From: Arenicellales bacterium
Lineage (GTDB): Bacteria > Pseudomonadota > Gammaproteobacteria > Arenicellales > JAHEKD01
Reading direction: 5' to 3'
NCBI GenBank assembly: GCA_028284225.1
Contig: JANQSD010000001.1
Location: 276,609 to 340,608, forward strand
Length of the DNA: 64,000 nucleotides
Positions 1 through 12,197 of this stretch are shown here, one piece after another. The notes beneath the pieces were generated by a model. It ran no database searches and had not been told where the DNA came from. It was given only the letters and a program-made list of their open reading frames with translations. The translations under genes were made by a program, and so were the position numbers. Within the stretch, counting starts at the first letter, position 1. Each line of letters opens with the position of its first letter.

Positions 1-423
1 TAAAGTTAAATTTATCACAATATATGTCTAAAGTAATATGATATAGTAGCTAAATCATGCTAATCTAAAGATATAAAATTTATGATTATGGAGGTAATAA
101 TAAAACAATAAATAATACTGCTGAATAGGTCCAAGGGGTTCTGGCTCAAGAAGAAGGAGTGCCTTATCAATATATCAAAGATGTTTAACAACCTCTAGAT
201 AAGTGCTTTTCTATCATTATAACCGAATATATTCGGATTAAGACCAGTGATGGATAGTTCAGAAAATCAATAAAAGATAGATCCCCGATGGTGCTGGAGT
301 GGCCTTAATCAGAGATTATTTGAGAAATGATTATCAAAATAATAAAGGGGTTAATAAAAATTATAATGACTGAGAATACAAAAATGTGTTCAAGTTTTTA
401 CCAAAAAAGCGAGGGTTAAAACA
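1..423. other. AT-rich leader region without a recognisable gene
   Basis: No open frame of useful length or recognisable protein is seen in any frame. The stretch is very AT-rich and holds several stop codons in every frame. A TATAAT hexamer lies at 362-367 but has no good -35 at 16-18 bp, so it is only a candidate promoter for the haem protein that starts at 424. A GAGGG ribosome site stands about nine bases before that start. Confidence 0.4.
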
Positions 424-2634
424 ATGCTAGATAAATTGAAACGCTTATATTTTAGTATCGGGAAGTACATTCTTAAGGTTATTGGATATATAAAAATAGC
501 TCTCAAGAAAATCGTCTATTGGGCATTTTTGCTTCTGGTGCCGCTATTTATTGTTTGGATTGTTACCGGGAAGATTTATGACAAGTGGGATTTTAGAGAC
601 AAGGATGCTTTTCGAGGTGCTGCATCGATAGTCGATGATCCTTTTGATGCAGATGTCTTAAAAGAAAACATAACTTATTTGAATCAAAACTGGAAGCCGG
701 AAGATAGCCTTTGGTTTTACCGAACCAGCCAGGGCTCAAATTTATTGCCGTACGACTTTTTTCTCTACTTAGAGCAAGCAGATAGTACTGACAAATTTAG
801 TAACGATAGCAACCTTAATAATAAGTATCGTTACTTGCCGCAAGATGTAACCACAACTAACCCTGACGGACTGCCGGTAGGTATGGCAAAAGATACATAC
901 TTAGGTAAAGAGTACATGGGATTTACCTGTGCAGCTTGCCATACCAGTCAAATCAATTATCAGGGTAGTGATGGCGAGATGAGAGCCTTTCGAATAGATG
1001 GTGGACCGGCTGCTGCCGATATGCAGAACTTTCTGGTAGATATGGCCGCAGCATTACAAGCAACGATTGATGACCAAGCAAAGCGCGACAGGTTTTATGA
1101 GGCTGTCCTCGAAGAAGGTAATTATAAAGATCGTCAAGCAATTGATAAGGACCTTGAAAAATTTGCTCTGCAAATAAGAGCCTATACAGAAGTTAATTCA
1201 CCTGTATTTATTGATAAAAATGGTGAAGAAAAATTCACTCATTATGGATTTGCAAGGTTGGATGCGTTCGGGCGTATCTATAACAGGGTTTTGCAATATT
1301 TGATGGACAAGAATCAGCTTGGTGAAATTCTGGAGCAAGAATTGCCAGAAAAATTATGGCGTGACTCAAAACCCGACATCGATGTTATTTTTAATGATAA
1401 AGATCAAACAGATCTGGTTTTAAAAGTACTAAAGGTTATTACTTCGAAAGCCGATTACCTTGATCCAGACGAATTCAGGCAAGTTCTCAAAAACTTACGT
1501 TCACGAATTTATAATTCTGCTAACGCACCTGCCAGCTATCCCTATCTTTGGGATATAGCTCAGCATGATTATGTACAGTGGACAGGGCTTGTTTCAAATG
1601 GGGGAATAGGGCCGCTAGGGCGGAATGTCGGCCAGGTAATCGGAGTTTTTGGGACACTGGATTGGCAGAAAAAACAGGGCTTTTCAATTAGCTCGATAAT
1701 TGGTGGACAAGGTTTCGAAAAAGAATATATCGATTTTAAGTCTTCCATAGATAAGCGAAATTTAGGTCGGGTCGAGAACCACTTAAGAAAATTACAGTCA
1801 CCTGAGTGGCCGGATGTGTGGCCGATTGATTCTGATAAAGCTGCTCGAGGAGAAAAAGTATTTGCCAGAAACTGTGCATCTTGTCATGCCAATATAAATC
1901 GTGCTGATCCAGATCGTCGTGTTATCGCCAATATGACTAAGCTCAGTGCGATTAAAACTGATCCTGTGCTTGCTAAGAACTCGACGACTTATATCGGACA
2001 TAGCGGATTGATTCAAAGCGAATATGTTGATTCAGGGCTAGGAAAACTTGTCATTGAGAAAACAAACCCGGTAGCATCATTGGTCAAATTTTCAACCCAA
2101 AATGTTGTTACAAGTTGGGACCCGGATAAATGGCCTATCAGGCGGGTAGCAGAGTGGGTATGGGATTTTTTCAAGACCTTAAAGAACAATAAAATTAAAA
2201 CAACACTTAGGCGTGGAGATTACCAACCTGCAACAACTGTCAATCCATTCAAACCCTTGCAATCTTACAAAGCGAGGGCTTTAAATGGTGTCTGGGCCAC
2301 TGCTCCATATTTGCATAATGGTTCTGTCCCAAATCTATATGAACTCTTACTGCCCCAACGCCGCTCTGGCGATCCGGATTTTGATGAGGACGGTAATGCG
2401 CTCGAATATCGGAGCGATACATTTAAAGTAGGGTCAAGGGAGTTTGATCCCGAGAGAGTTGGTTTTCGTATGCATGGCTACAACGGCTTTCATTTTGATA
2501 CCAGCATACAGGGAAATTCGAATTCCGGACATGAATATGGAGCGCGGGATATTACTCTAAGTAATGGTGACAGACTTAAGAGGATGGGTAAACAACAACG
2601 AGAGGATTTACTCGAATATTTAAAAACATTGTGA
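424..2634 (+). CDS. Membrane-anchored dihaem cytochrome c, RoxA/cytochrome c peroxidase-like
   Basis: A 736-residue protein with an uncleaved-looking N-terminal membrane segment (about residues 28-47), so the bulk should lie in the periplasm. Two CXXCH haem sites are visible: C169-A-A-C-H173 and C484-A-S-C-H488. The C-terminal part carries GVWATAPYLHNGSVPNLYE (about residue 622), a signature of the dihaem peroxidase/RoxA/MauG-like superfamily. The length fits RoxA-type rubber oxygenase relatives (roughly 650-750 residues) better than the 320-350 residues of classical CcpA or MauG. Substrate is unknown; oxidative cleavage of an organic substrate or peroxide reduction are both possible. A GAGGG ribosome site precedes the ATG. 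The next gene, 44 bases on, also encodes a haem protein, so the two probably form one unit. The superfamily is secure; a rubber oxygenase role is only a guess. Confidence 0.75.
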   Translation: MLDKLKRLYFSIGKYILKVIGYIKIALKKIVYWAFLLLVPLFIVWIVTGKIYDKWDFRDKDAFRGAASIVDDPFDADVLKENITYLNQNWKPEDSLWFYRTSQGSNLLPYDFFLYLEQADSTDKFSNDSNLNNKYRYLPQDVTTTNPDGLPVGMAKDTYLGKEYMGFTCAACHTSQINYQGSDGEMRAFRIDGGPAAADMQNFLVDMAAALQATIDDQAKRDRFYEAVLEEGNYKDRQAIDKDLEKFALQIRAYTEVNSPVFIDKNGEEKFTHYGFARLDAFGRIYNRVLQYLMDKNQLGEILEQELPEKLWRDSKPDIDVIFNDKDQTDLVLKVLKVITSKADYLDPDEFRQVLKNLRSRIYNSANAPASYPYLWDIAQHDYVQWTGLVSNGGIGPLGRNVGQVIGVFGTLDWQKKQGFSISSIIGGQGFEKEYIDFKSSIDKRNLGRVENHLRKLQSPEWPDVWPIDSDKAARGEKVFARNCASCHANINRADPDRRVIANMTKLSAIKTDPVLAKNSTTYIGHSGLIQSEYVDSGLGKLVIEKTNPVASLVKFSTQNVVTSWDPDKWPIRRVAEWVWDFFKTLKNNKIKTTLRRGDYQPATTVNPFKPLQSYKARALNGVWATAPYLHNGSVPNLYELLLPQRRSGDPDFDEDGNALEYRSDTFKVGSREFDPERVGFRMHGYNGFHFDTSIQGNSNSGHEYGARDITLSNGDRLKRMGKQQREDLLEYLKTL

Positions 2635-2678
2635 TTTTAATTTTAAATCGATAACGAAATTTAAATCGGAGAGCACCA

Positions 2679-4154
2679 ATGATCAATAATCAAAAAATGA
2701 ATATCTTTAAAAGTATCAATTTTATTGCAATGCTATTTGTTGCTGGTCAATTAAGCGCAATGGGTACTATTACTTCAGAGCAAAAAAAGGAAAACAGTTC
2801 AGAGGATGGCGAAACTATTACTGTGGCACAAAACTCAGACAATACTGCTTCGGATGATGAGCAACAAGGTTTGTCAATTGCAGATTTGGGTGTCAACGAT
2901 GTTTCGATATTATTTCCGCTACCTCAAAATGAAGAAGATCTGGCAAAGTTGATTTCCATTAAAGATCTCGGCGATGGTGCAGGAAATTCAGTATTACCTG
3001 AATCTGATTTCAACAGCATAGTGACTGTGGCTGAAAATTCTTCATCGATCGGAAATCGATCTATACTTTTGCGCAATCAAATTAAAGATTTTTCGGTCTG
3101 GAAAATCGCAGGAATTCGGTTTGATCCTTCAGCCCCAGGCTCATCTGAAAAAGTCATTGAGGCATTTGGAAGTTTGCCGCAAATACGATTAATTATTCAG
3201 CCGGTTACTCTGAATGGAACAAGAATCAATGTACACGATGTGGCCATGCATATTATCTACGACTACCACTCATCCCGTGAGCAGGGCGCTCCCGGTACCA
3301 TCCCAAAATCGATACCGGATGAGGCTAAAGTCAAGTCTATTCTTGACGATTTGGTGGCCCTGAAATCAGTAAGCTTAGCAGCAGGTGTTGATACTAATAA
3401 GCCACTGGGCATCCATCCTGCTTTGGCTGAAAATGTCGAAAACTTTGAACAAAATGTAGCTGATTTTCTGTCAACTCACTTAAGCGCATCCAGATTTAAT
3501 TCCGGGGCAATTATGGGGTTAGATAACGGTGGGCCTGAACCCTGGTTGTTTCTGTCAATGACTCGTTCACCAGAGAATCCCGCTCAATTTAGACCGGTGC
3601 CAAGTCCGGGATTAGGATCGTTTGCAGTATCTAGCCCCGAGTTATCACAAATGGTTAGTTTTATAGATACCCCAAGAGTACAGCCGGCTCCATCTACTAC
3701 AAATCTGATGGACATTAGTAACAGCGTAGTTACGCCTGAAGATCAGCGACGAGGTGTATCAACAGCGGTTTTATTTACATCAGAAGCCTTAAATGAAAAA
3801 GCAAGTATTGGTGTTGACAGTAATGGTGTACAGGTCAGGCACGAGTCTATCACCAATGCCGATGTAGTAGACATTGTTGCCAACCCGGAGATCAGCCACT
3901 TTTTTAATACCGATTGCATCAGTTGTCATACTGAAACCACTCGCAAAAACAGTTTAAGTATTCCCTTTGGGGAACAGGCGTTTACCCCGGCAGAAGGAGT
4001 CCAGGGCCTCAGCGAAGATGTGTCACCAGGAACCCAGCGGTGGAACGTACGAAATTTCGGCTGGTTCAGGAGTCAAAACACAATTACGCTACGCACCGCA
4101 AATGAAACCGCAGAAGTAGTTGAATTTATTCGAACTGAATTAGCTAACGAGTGA
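2679..4154 (+). CDS. Exported single-haem hypothetical protein
   Basis: A 491-residue protein with an N-terminal signal sequence (the start at residue 1 or the second Met at residue 7 both give a hydrophobic stretch ending near LSAMG). A single CXXCH site lies near the C-terminus, C413-I-S-C-H417, inside a segment rich in Thr and Asn. The first 130 residues are acidic and Ser/Gln-rich. I recognise no other domain. A GGAGAG ribosome site precedes the ATG. Its position 44 bases downstream of the dihaem protein suggests it is that protein's electron partner or accessory subunit. This is inference from context only. Confidence 0.6.
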   Translation: MINNQKMNIFKSINFIAMLFVAGQLSAMGTITSEQKKENSSEDGETITVAQNSDNTASDDEQQGLSIADLGVNDVSILFPLPQNEEDLAKLISIKDLGDGAGNSVLPESDFNSIVTVAENSSSIGNRSILLRNQIKDFSVWKIAGIRFDPSAPGSSEKVIEAFGSLPQIRLIIQPVTLNGTRINVHDVAMHIIYDYHSSREQGAPGTIPKSIPDEAKVKSILDDLVALKSVSLAAGVDTNKPLGIHPALAENVENFEQNVADFLSTHLSASRFNSGAIMGLDNGGPEPWLFLSMTRSPENPAQFRPVPSPGLGSFAVSSPELSQMVSFIDTPRVQPAPSTTNLMDISNSVVTPEDQRRGVSTAVLFTSEALNEKASIGVDSNGVQVRHESITNADVVDIVANPEISHFFNTDCISCHTETTRKNSLSIPFGEQAFTPAEGVQGLSEDVSPGTQRWNVRNFGWFRSQNTITLRTANETAEVVEFIRTELANE

Positions 4155-4224
4155 GTGTAAAAAAGTTATAGGAGTATATCGTCAATACAATTTTTCTTGT
4201 TGATACATCGTTAAACACTCACTC
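4149..4224. repeat. Inverted repeat with perfect 10-bp arms across a stop codon
   Basis: GAGTGAGTGT (4149-4158) is matched by its perfect complement ACACTCACTC (4215-4224), with 56 bases between. The left arm contains the stop codon of the haem protein gene. There is no T-run after the right arm, so it is not a classic terminator. It could be an RNA-processing or stability stem, or paired protein-binding sites. Confidence 0.5.
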
Positions 4225-4279
4225 AACATGCTCATTTTTTGAATGAATGTGTTTTAGCAATAAAGCATCTACCGTACAC

Positions 4280-4293
4280 TTGTTTTATATCAA
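4280..4293 (+). promoter_or_regulatory. Near-consensus FNR/Dnr box upstream of norD
   Basis: TTGTTTTATATCAA matches TTGAT-N4-ATCAA at nine of ten fixed positions. Its centre is at 4286.5, exactly 41.5 bases before the A of the norD ATG at 4328. A TTAAAT -10-like hexamer sits at 4316-4321, where a class II site would place it. If transcription starts at the usual distance, the norD message would have no leader. Confidence 0.65.
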
Positions 4294-4327
4294 CTAAAAG
4301 CCACGCTATATATGTTTAAATTAATGG

Positions 4328-6139
4328 ATGGAAGAATTTGTCGGCAGTCAATGGCATCAATGGATAACCCGCAAAGCCAGGCTGGATTATCCCGAGTATG
4401 GTGTAGAGCTAACACAGATCAAAGATGAATTAGCGTTAATTCACAGGGCCTTTGGCGGGGATGCCGGTAAGCGCATCAGCAATACGTTTGTGCGCCAGCA
4501 TAAAAATTCCAGAAACTGGGTACAAAAGCTGGCCGGGACCGGACATGCCTGGGCACTGTCACATATTGACCATGAATTCATTCGATTGCCGGAAAACTTG
4601 GCCGTTTTTGCGAATGCTGATTTGAATCGCCGTTTATATCGCTGGTTAGCCGCACTGGCGGTTTTTATAGAATCACCTGTGGAAAACACTTTCATGGCTA
4701 ATCAACTTGCGGCTAAAAAATTACTAACCGTCTATCCTGGATTTGCACGTGATTATCAAAAGCTGGTCAATGAAATGATTCAACTGCGGCCGCAACAAAA
4801 ATTATCTGACAAGAAAATATTTGAAGACAAGATTTCAGCAGCACTGATACAACCAGGCTCAGTAACAGATGCACTTGATCTGAGTGCCGTTTATCCTGTC
4901 TGGATGTGGTTTTATCCATCCCCGGCGCAGGCGGTAAAACAAATCCACCATAGTCAAGATGCTGACTCAACTCTACAAAACGCAGCAAAGGCTACTGATC
5001 AGCAACACAAATCTTATCAGGCTGAACAAGTCGATGATCCAGATAGTCGTAGTGGCCTGATGGCGTTCAGAATGGAAAGTTTATTTAGCTGGATCGACTT
5101 TGTTCCGGTTGATCGAACAGAAGATGACCAAAGTGACGTTAACCCGGATGTGGCGGACGACCTTGATAAACTCAGTATTTCGCCAAGTTCTACCTCTGCA
5201 AAACGCGTGCGTATGGATTTGGATATTGCAATAGCGGATGAGCAGGATGTAACTATTGAACCTGCCGAGATTATGCTGCCTGAGTGGGATTATCGGATAA
5301 AAACACTCAAGCAATACCATTGTTGCCTGAAGAATATCGACACTGCTGTGAGTTCAGCTGTGAGTTTGCCGGATCACCTTTATAGTGCGGCCCGCAAACT
5401 GCGGCGCCAATTTGAGAGTTTAGTGCCACAAAAAAGACGCTTGAAACGCCAGGCAGATGGCAGTGAAATCGACCTGGACGCCTGGCTGAATTTTGTCAGT
5501 GACCCGGCACAACCTGATCAAAAAGGGTTATATGAACAGTATAGGCGCTCGCATCGGGACATTTCTTGCCTTTTGCTTGCTGATTTGTCGTTATCTACCG
5601 ATTCCTGGGTCAGCGATGCCGGCAGGGTTATAGATATTATTCGAGACAGTTTATTCTTGTTTGCCGAAGCCTTGTCCAGTAGCGGTGATCGTTTTGCTTT
5701 ATACGGGTTTTCTTCTAAAAAACGAACCTCAGTAAACTGGCACGAGATCAAAGCATTTATACAGCCATATGATGATCCGGTTCGCGGTCGCATCGTTGAG
5801 ATAGAACCTGGATTTTATACCCGTATGGGTGCAGCGATACGTTACTCAACCTGCTTGCTTGAGCGTGAGCCAAGTACCAGTAAGATTCTGTTGCTACTGA
5901 CGGATGGCAAACCCAATGACCTTGATCGATACGAAGGAAGATATGGCATTGAAGACACCCGCCACGCCTTGCTGGAAGCACGGCAAAAGGGGATCATTCC
6001 ATATTGTGTAACCATTGATCAGTATGCGCGTGAATATCTGCCTTATATCTTCGGTAAGGGGGCCTATACATTGGTTCAGAATCCGGCCCAGCTACCGTCC
6101 CGGCTGCCAGGGTTATATGCACAACTCACTCAAATGTGA
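4328..6139 (+). CDS. norD: Nitric oxide reductase activation protein NorD
   Basis: A 603-residue protein that pairs with the AAA+ protein NorQ to mature or insert metal into the NorCB nitric oxide reductase. The N-terminus (MEEFVGSQWHQWITRKA) is typical of NorD. The C-terminal third is a von Willebrand A domain with the MIDAS motif D-L-S-L-S and the hallmark LLLLTDGKPNDLDRYEGR, ending in a NorD-like tail. The middle (about residues 205-300) is acidic and low in complexity. The ATG at 4328 is chosen because the family begins with MEE at this point; another ATG at 4324 is out of frame. The gene stands apart from norCBQ, separated by dnr, which converges on it and overlaps its last ten bases. 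Confidence 0.93.
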   Translation: MEEFVGSQWHQWITRKARLDYPEYGVELTQIKDELALIHRAFGGDAGKRISNTFVRQHKNSRNWVQKLAGTGHAWALSHIDHEFIRLPENLAVFANADLNRRLYRWLAALAVFIESPVENTFMANQLAAKKLLTVYPGFARDYQKLVNEMIQLRPQQKLSDKKIFEDKISAALIQPGSVTDALDLSAVYPVWMWFYPSPAQAVKQIHHSQDADSTLQNAAKATDQQHKSYQAEQVDDPDSRSGLMAFRMESLFSWIDFVPVDRTEDDQSDVNPDVADDLDKLSISPSSTSAKRVRMDLDIAIADEQDVTIEPAEIMLPEWDYRIKTLKQYHCCLKNIDTAVSSAVSLPDHLYSAARKLRRQFESLVPQKRRLKRQADGSEIDLDAWLNFVSDPAQPDQKGLYEQYRRSHRDISCLLLADLSLSTDSWVSDAGRVIDIIRDSLFLFAEALSSSGDRFALYGFSSKKRTSVNWHEIKAFIQPYDDPVRGRIVEIEPGFYTRMGAAIRYSTCLLEREPSTSKILLLLTDGKPNDLDRYEGRYGIEDTRHALLEARQKGIIPYCVTIDQYAREYLPYIFGKGAYTLVQNPAQLPSRLPGLYAQLTQM

Positions 6140-6825
6140 TTGTTATGTGCCCGGGCCTTTAATTTATCGATGTCGGGGATATGTATAGTGTTGCGTTTTA
6201 TCCTTAATATCTTTTCATCTTCGAGCTGTTTCAGTGTTCGAGAAAAGGTTTCAGGTGTAACGGATATAAATGAAGCAATGGTCTGCTTGGGCGCTTCCAG
6301 TTCAATACTGACTTCCCGGCCATTTAATTCCGGTAATTGAGCATTTAAGTAGTTGACCACTCGCAGATAGGCATTTTGCAGGGCCAGGCTGTCAATTTCA
6401 TTAACAAAATTGTGCAGCCGATGACTTAAGCGTCCTAGTAATTTCAATGACAGATCAGGGTTATCGTGTAACAGCTTGAGAAATTGCTGATTACTGAAGC
6501 TGATCACATTGCTTTTTGTAAGTGCAGTGCAGTTTGCCGGATATCTGGGCTCAGGCAAAAACATGACGGCTTCGGCAAATAAATGCCCCGGCCGGACAAT
6601 TTCCAGTATTTTTTCCATCCCGTTAATAGAATTACGGGAGATCTTAACCTGACCTTTAGTTAACAGGTAAAAACTCTGCGCCTCATCTCCCATTTTAAAC
6701 AGCGTCTGATGCTTGGTTAATTTTAGATTACGACTGCTTATTAATAATCTATGAATTTGCTCTTCCGATAAAACACTGAAAATCGGTTGAGCGGCAATAT
6801 CTTGAATAGGTTGAGTGGTGATCAT
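6130..6825 (-). CDS. dnr: Crp/Fnr-family regulator, Dnr/NnrR type
   Basis: A 231-residue regulator with an N-terminal cyclic-nucleotide-binding-like fold (about residues 15-130), a dimer helix and a C-terminal winged helix-turn-helix. The recognition helix reads T-P-E-T-F-S-R-T-L; E-x-x-S-R is the pattern that reads FNR-type TTGAT half sites. It has a single cysteine, so it lacks the four-cysteine iron-sulfur cluster of FNR and fits the Dnr group of NO-responsive regulators. It lies between norD and norC, divergent from norC, and good FNR boxes precede norC, nirS, nirJ and norD. An FNR box begins five bases upstream of its own start codon, which suggests autoregulation. Symbol given by family and context. 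Confidence 0.85.
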   Translation of the reverse strand: MITTQPIQDIAAQPIFSVLSEEQIHRLLISSRNLKLTKHQTLFKMGDEAQSFYLLTKGQVKISRNSINGMEKILEIVRPGHLFAEAVMFLPEPRYPANCTALTKSNVISFSNQQFLKLLHDNPDLSLKLLGRLSHRLHNFVNEIDSLALQNAYLRVVNYLNAQLPELNGREVSIELEAPKQTIASFISVTPETFSRTLKQLEDEKILRIKRNTIHIPDIDKLKARAHNNHI

Positions 6826-6829
6826 CAGC

Positions 6830-6843
6830 TTGATTTATATCAA
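6830..6843 (+). promoter_or_regulatory. Perfect FNR/Dnr box for norC (and over the dnr start region)
   Basis: TTGATTTATATCAA is a perfect TTGAT-N4-ATCAA site. For norC, a TATTAT -10 lies at 6866-6871, giving a start near 6878 and placing the box at -41.5 (class II activation). On the other strand the box ends only four bases before the dnr ATG, where it replaces any ribosome site and overlaps a possible TATAAA -10, so occupancy could repress dnr. Confidence 0.85.
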
Positions 6844-6906
6844 TTACATTCGTTTAGTTAAGCAATATTATTTTACACCTATTCTGTAGGCTCAAGTGAG
6901 TGAATT

Positions 6907-8723
<1,817 letters not shown>

Positions 8724-8727
8724 ATCA

Positions 8728-9516
8728 ATGTTAACCAGGAGTCTGCCTTATTATTGTGCTGCTGCCGATGAGGTGGAGATTTTTGAAATGGCGTGGCGTG
8801 AAAAAATGCCGGTTGCGTTAAAAGGTCCGACTGGTTGCGGTAAAACCCGGTTTGTTCATCATATGGCAGCGCAATTGCAACGTCCTGTTTATACCGTGGC
8901 CTGCCATGACGACCTGACAGCGGCTGACTTGATCGGTCGTCATTTGATCGGTGCTGAAGGAACTTACTGGCAGGATGGACCGTTAACACGGGCTGTGCGC
9001 GAGGGCGCTATTTGCTATCTGGATGAAATTACAGAAGCCAGACGCGACACAACAGTGGTTATTCATACTCTGACTGATGATCGTCGGATGTTGCCTCTGG
9101 ACCGTTTGAATAGCCAGATTGAGGCTGCCGAAGACTTCATGTTGGTGATTTCCTACAATCCTGGATATCAAAATTTACTTAAAGGCTTGAAACCCAGCAC
9201 CCGTCAAAGGTTTGTCACTTTGAGTTTTGATTACCCTGAAGCAGACCATGAAGTTGAAATTGTTGTGCATGAATCTTCGATTGATAAACAAACAGCCAGT
9301 TTACTGGTTGAGGCGGCTAAAGCACTGAGGCGCCTGCAGGATTACGATATTGAACAGGCGCCTTCAACACGTTTGTTGATCAATACTGCAAATTTAGTTA
9401 AACAGGGGTTGCCCATCAGTGCTGCCTGTCGGGTGGGCCTGCTGGAGCCTTTAACTGATGATCCGGCAATTCTAAATACATTACAGGAGGTCACTGATGT
9501 CTGTATTCGAGCATGA
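8728..9516 (+). CDS. norQ: MoxR-type AAA+ ATPase NorQ
   Basis: An AAA+ ATPase of the MoxR group that works with NorD to activate NorCB. The Walker A motif is GPTGCGKTRF, Walker B is ICYLDEITEAR, and the family segment ALKGPTGCGKTRFVHHMAA is clear. I take the ATG at 8728 (262 residues, MLTRSLPYYCAAADEVEIF) because it matches the start of NorQ proteins. A TTG ten codons upstream inside norB is less likely. The gene begins five bases after norB ends and overlaps the next gene by 20 bases, so the four genes form one operon. Confidence 0.93.
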   Translation: MLTRSLPYYCAAADEVEIFEMAWREKMPVALKGPTGCGKTRFVHHMAAQLQRPVYTVACHDDLTAADLIGRHLIGAEGTYWQDGPLTRAVREGAICYLDEITEARRDTTVVIHTLTDDRRMLPLDRLNSQIEAAEDFMLVISYNPGYQNLLKGLKPSTRQRFVTLSFDYPEADHEVEIVVHESSIDKQTASLLVEAAKALRRLQDYDIEQAPSTRLLINTANLVKQGLPISAACRVGLLEPLTDDPAILNTLQEVTDVCIRA

Positions 9517-9886
9517 CCAGACACGTATCCGTCTGGCTTCAAAAGCCCAATTACTAAATCTATTGAATATCACTGTGTTCCCAGTGATTGCATTCTTGAT
9601 TTTATTGCAGCATAGAAAAGAAGCGGTAAATCAGGGTTCGTTTGTAAAGCAACATATTACTAGCTCCGTCAATGCCAGTATCTGGGCCGGTATTTTGCTA
9701 ATAGCTCCTGTTGTGTTTGCAATTGTAGCCTGGCCGGGTGGCGATGAATCAAAACTGATGTTCATTATTTTGTACTTTGTCAGCGTGCATAGCGCATTTA
9801 TTATCCTGGCTGTATTAGCCTACGCAAGGGCGCTTGGTGGAAAATCCTATCAATTTTTCTTGCCCAAGATTCTAAAGAGCGCCTAA
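9497..9886 (+). CDS. Small membrane protein of the nor operon, unknown function
   Basis: A 129-residue protein with three predicted membrane segments (about residues 20-36, 57-76 and 84-105). Its start overlaps the end of norQ by 20 bases in another frame, with an AGGAGG ribosome site just upstream inside norQ, which supports translation. I recognise no catalytic motif. It resembles small DUF4870-type membrane proteins in size and helix layout, but that is weak. Being the last gene of norCBQ suggests a role in assembly or stability of the reductase. Confidence 0.7.
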   Translation: MSVFEHDQTRIRLASKAQLLNLLNITVFPVIAFLILLQHRKEAVNQGSFVKQHITSSVNASIWAGILLIAPVVFAIVAWPGGDESKLMFIILYFVSVHSAFIILAVLAYARALGGKSYQFFLPKILKSA

Positions 9887-9897
9887 ACGATGTTCTC

Positions 9898-11722
<1,825 letters not shown>

Positions 11723-11754
11723 ATACGACTAATTATCTGTGTAAAAGGAAAGTT

Positions 11755-11772
11755 AGGGGATTTTTATCCCCT
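11755..11772 (+). terminator. Stem-loop between nirS and nirM
   Basis: AGGGGAT-TTTT-ATCCCCT forms a 7-bp stem with a 4-base loop, followed by GGCTTTTC. It lies 33 bases after nirS and 43 before nirM. The short T-run suggests a leaky terminator or a processing and stability stem that sets the nirS to nirM message ratio. Confidence 0.55.
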
Positions 11773-11814
11773 GGCTTTTCATTATTATGATCTTACTGAT
11801 AAATGGAGCAACAA

Positions 11815-12120
11815 ATGAAAACCCCTGTTATCACTCTGACCCTGATTTGTTTTGCTTTGCCGTTATGGTCTCAGGCAAGTGAAGAACTGGCCACGGCAAG
11901 TAATTGCCTGGCCTGCCATAAAGCTGATGCACCACTGGTAGGGCCGTCTTATCAGGACATCGCCGCCAAATATAAAGATCAGGACAGGGCAGGTGAGGTG
12001 CTGTTTGAAAGTATCAAAAATGGCTCTTCCGGTACCTGGGGAGCCATACCCATGCCGGCTAATGCTGCGGTAAGCGACGAGGATATTAAGACTCTGGTGG
12101 ACTGGATTCTAGCGATGTGA
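11815..12120 (+). CDS. nirM: Periplasmic cytochrome c551-type electron donor to NirS
   Basis: A small class I cytochrome c of about 101 residues. It has a signal peptide (ending near SQASE), the haem site C31-L-A-C-H35, and the pattern KADAPLVGPSYQDIAAKY...GSSGTWGAIPMPAN with the axial Met, which is typical of c551/c552 proteins that donate electrons to cd1 nitrite reductase. An upstream in-frame ATG at 11803 exists, but GGAG at 11807-11810 is well placed for ATG 11815. It directly follows nirS, as in Pseudomonas nirSM. Confidence 0.9.
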   Translation: MKTPVITLTLICFALPLWSQASEELATASNCLACHKADAPLVGPSYQDIAAKYKDQDRAGEVLFESIKNGSSGTWGAIPMPANAAVSDEDIKTLVDWILAM

Positions 12121-12163
12121 CTGTATCGCCCTTGCGTCATTAAATCAGAAAACCCTCTGACGC

Positions 12164-12169
12164 TATAAT
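12164..12169 (+). promoter_or_regulatory. Candidate -10 element for pdxH
   Basis: A perfect TATAAT stands 29 bases before the pdxH ATG. No convincing -35 is found at 16-18 bp, so the promoter call is tentative. Confidence 0.35.
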
Positions 12170-12197
12170 TAGCTGATGTGAGTTATAGTATCCGATC

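Noticed and set aside
424..2634. Calling the dihaem protein a rubber oxygenase
   Set aside because: The superfamily signature is shared by RoxA, MauG and peroxidases; the sequence alone does not decide the substrate.
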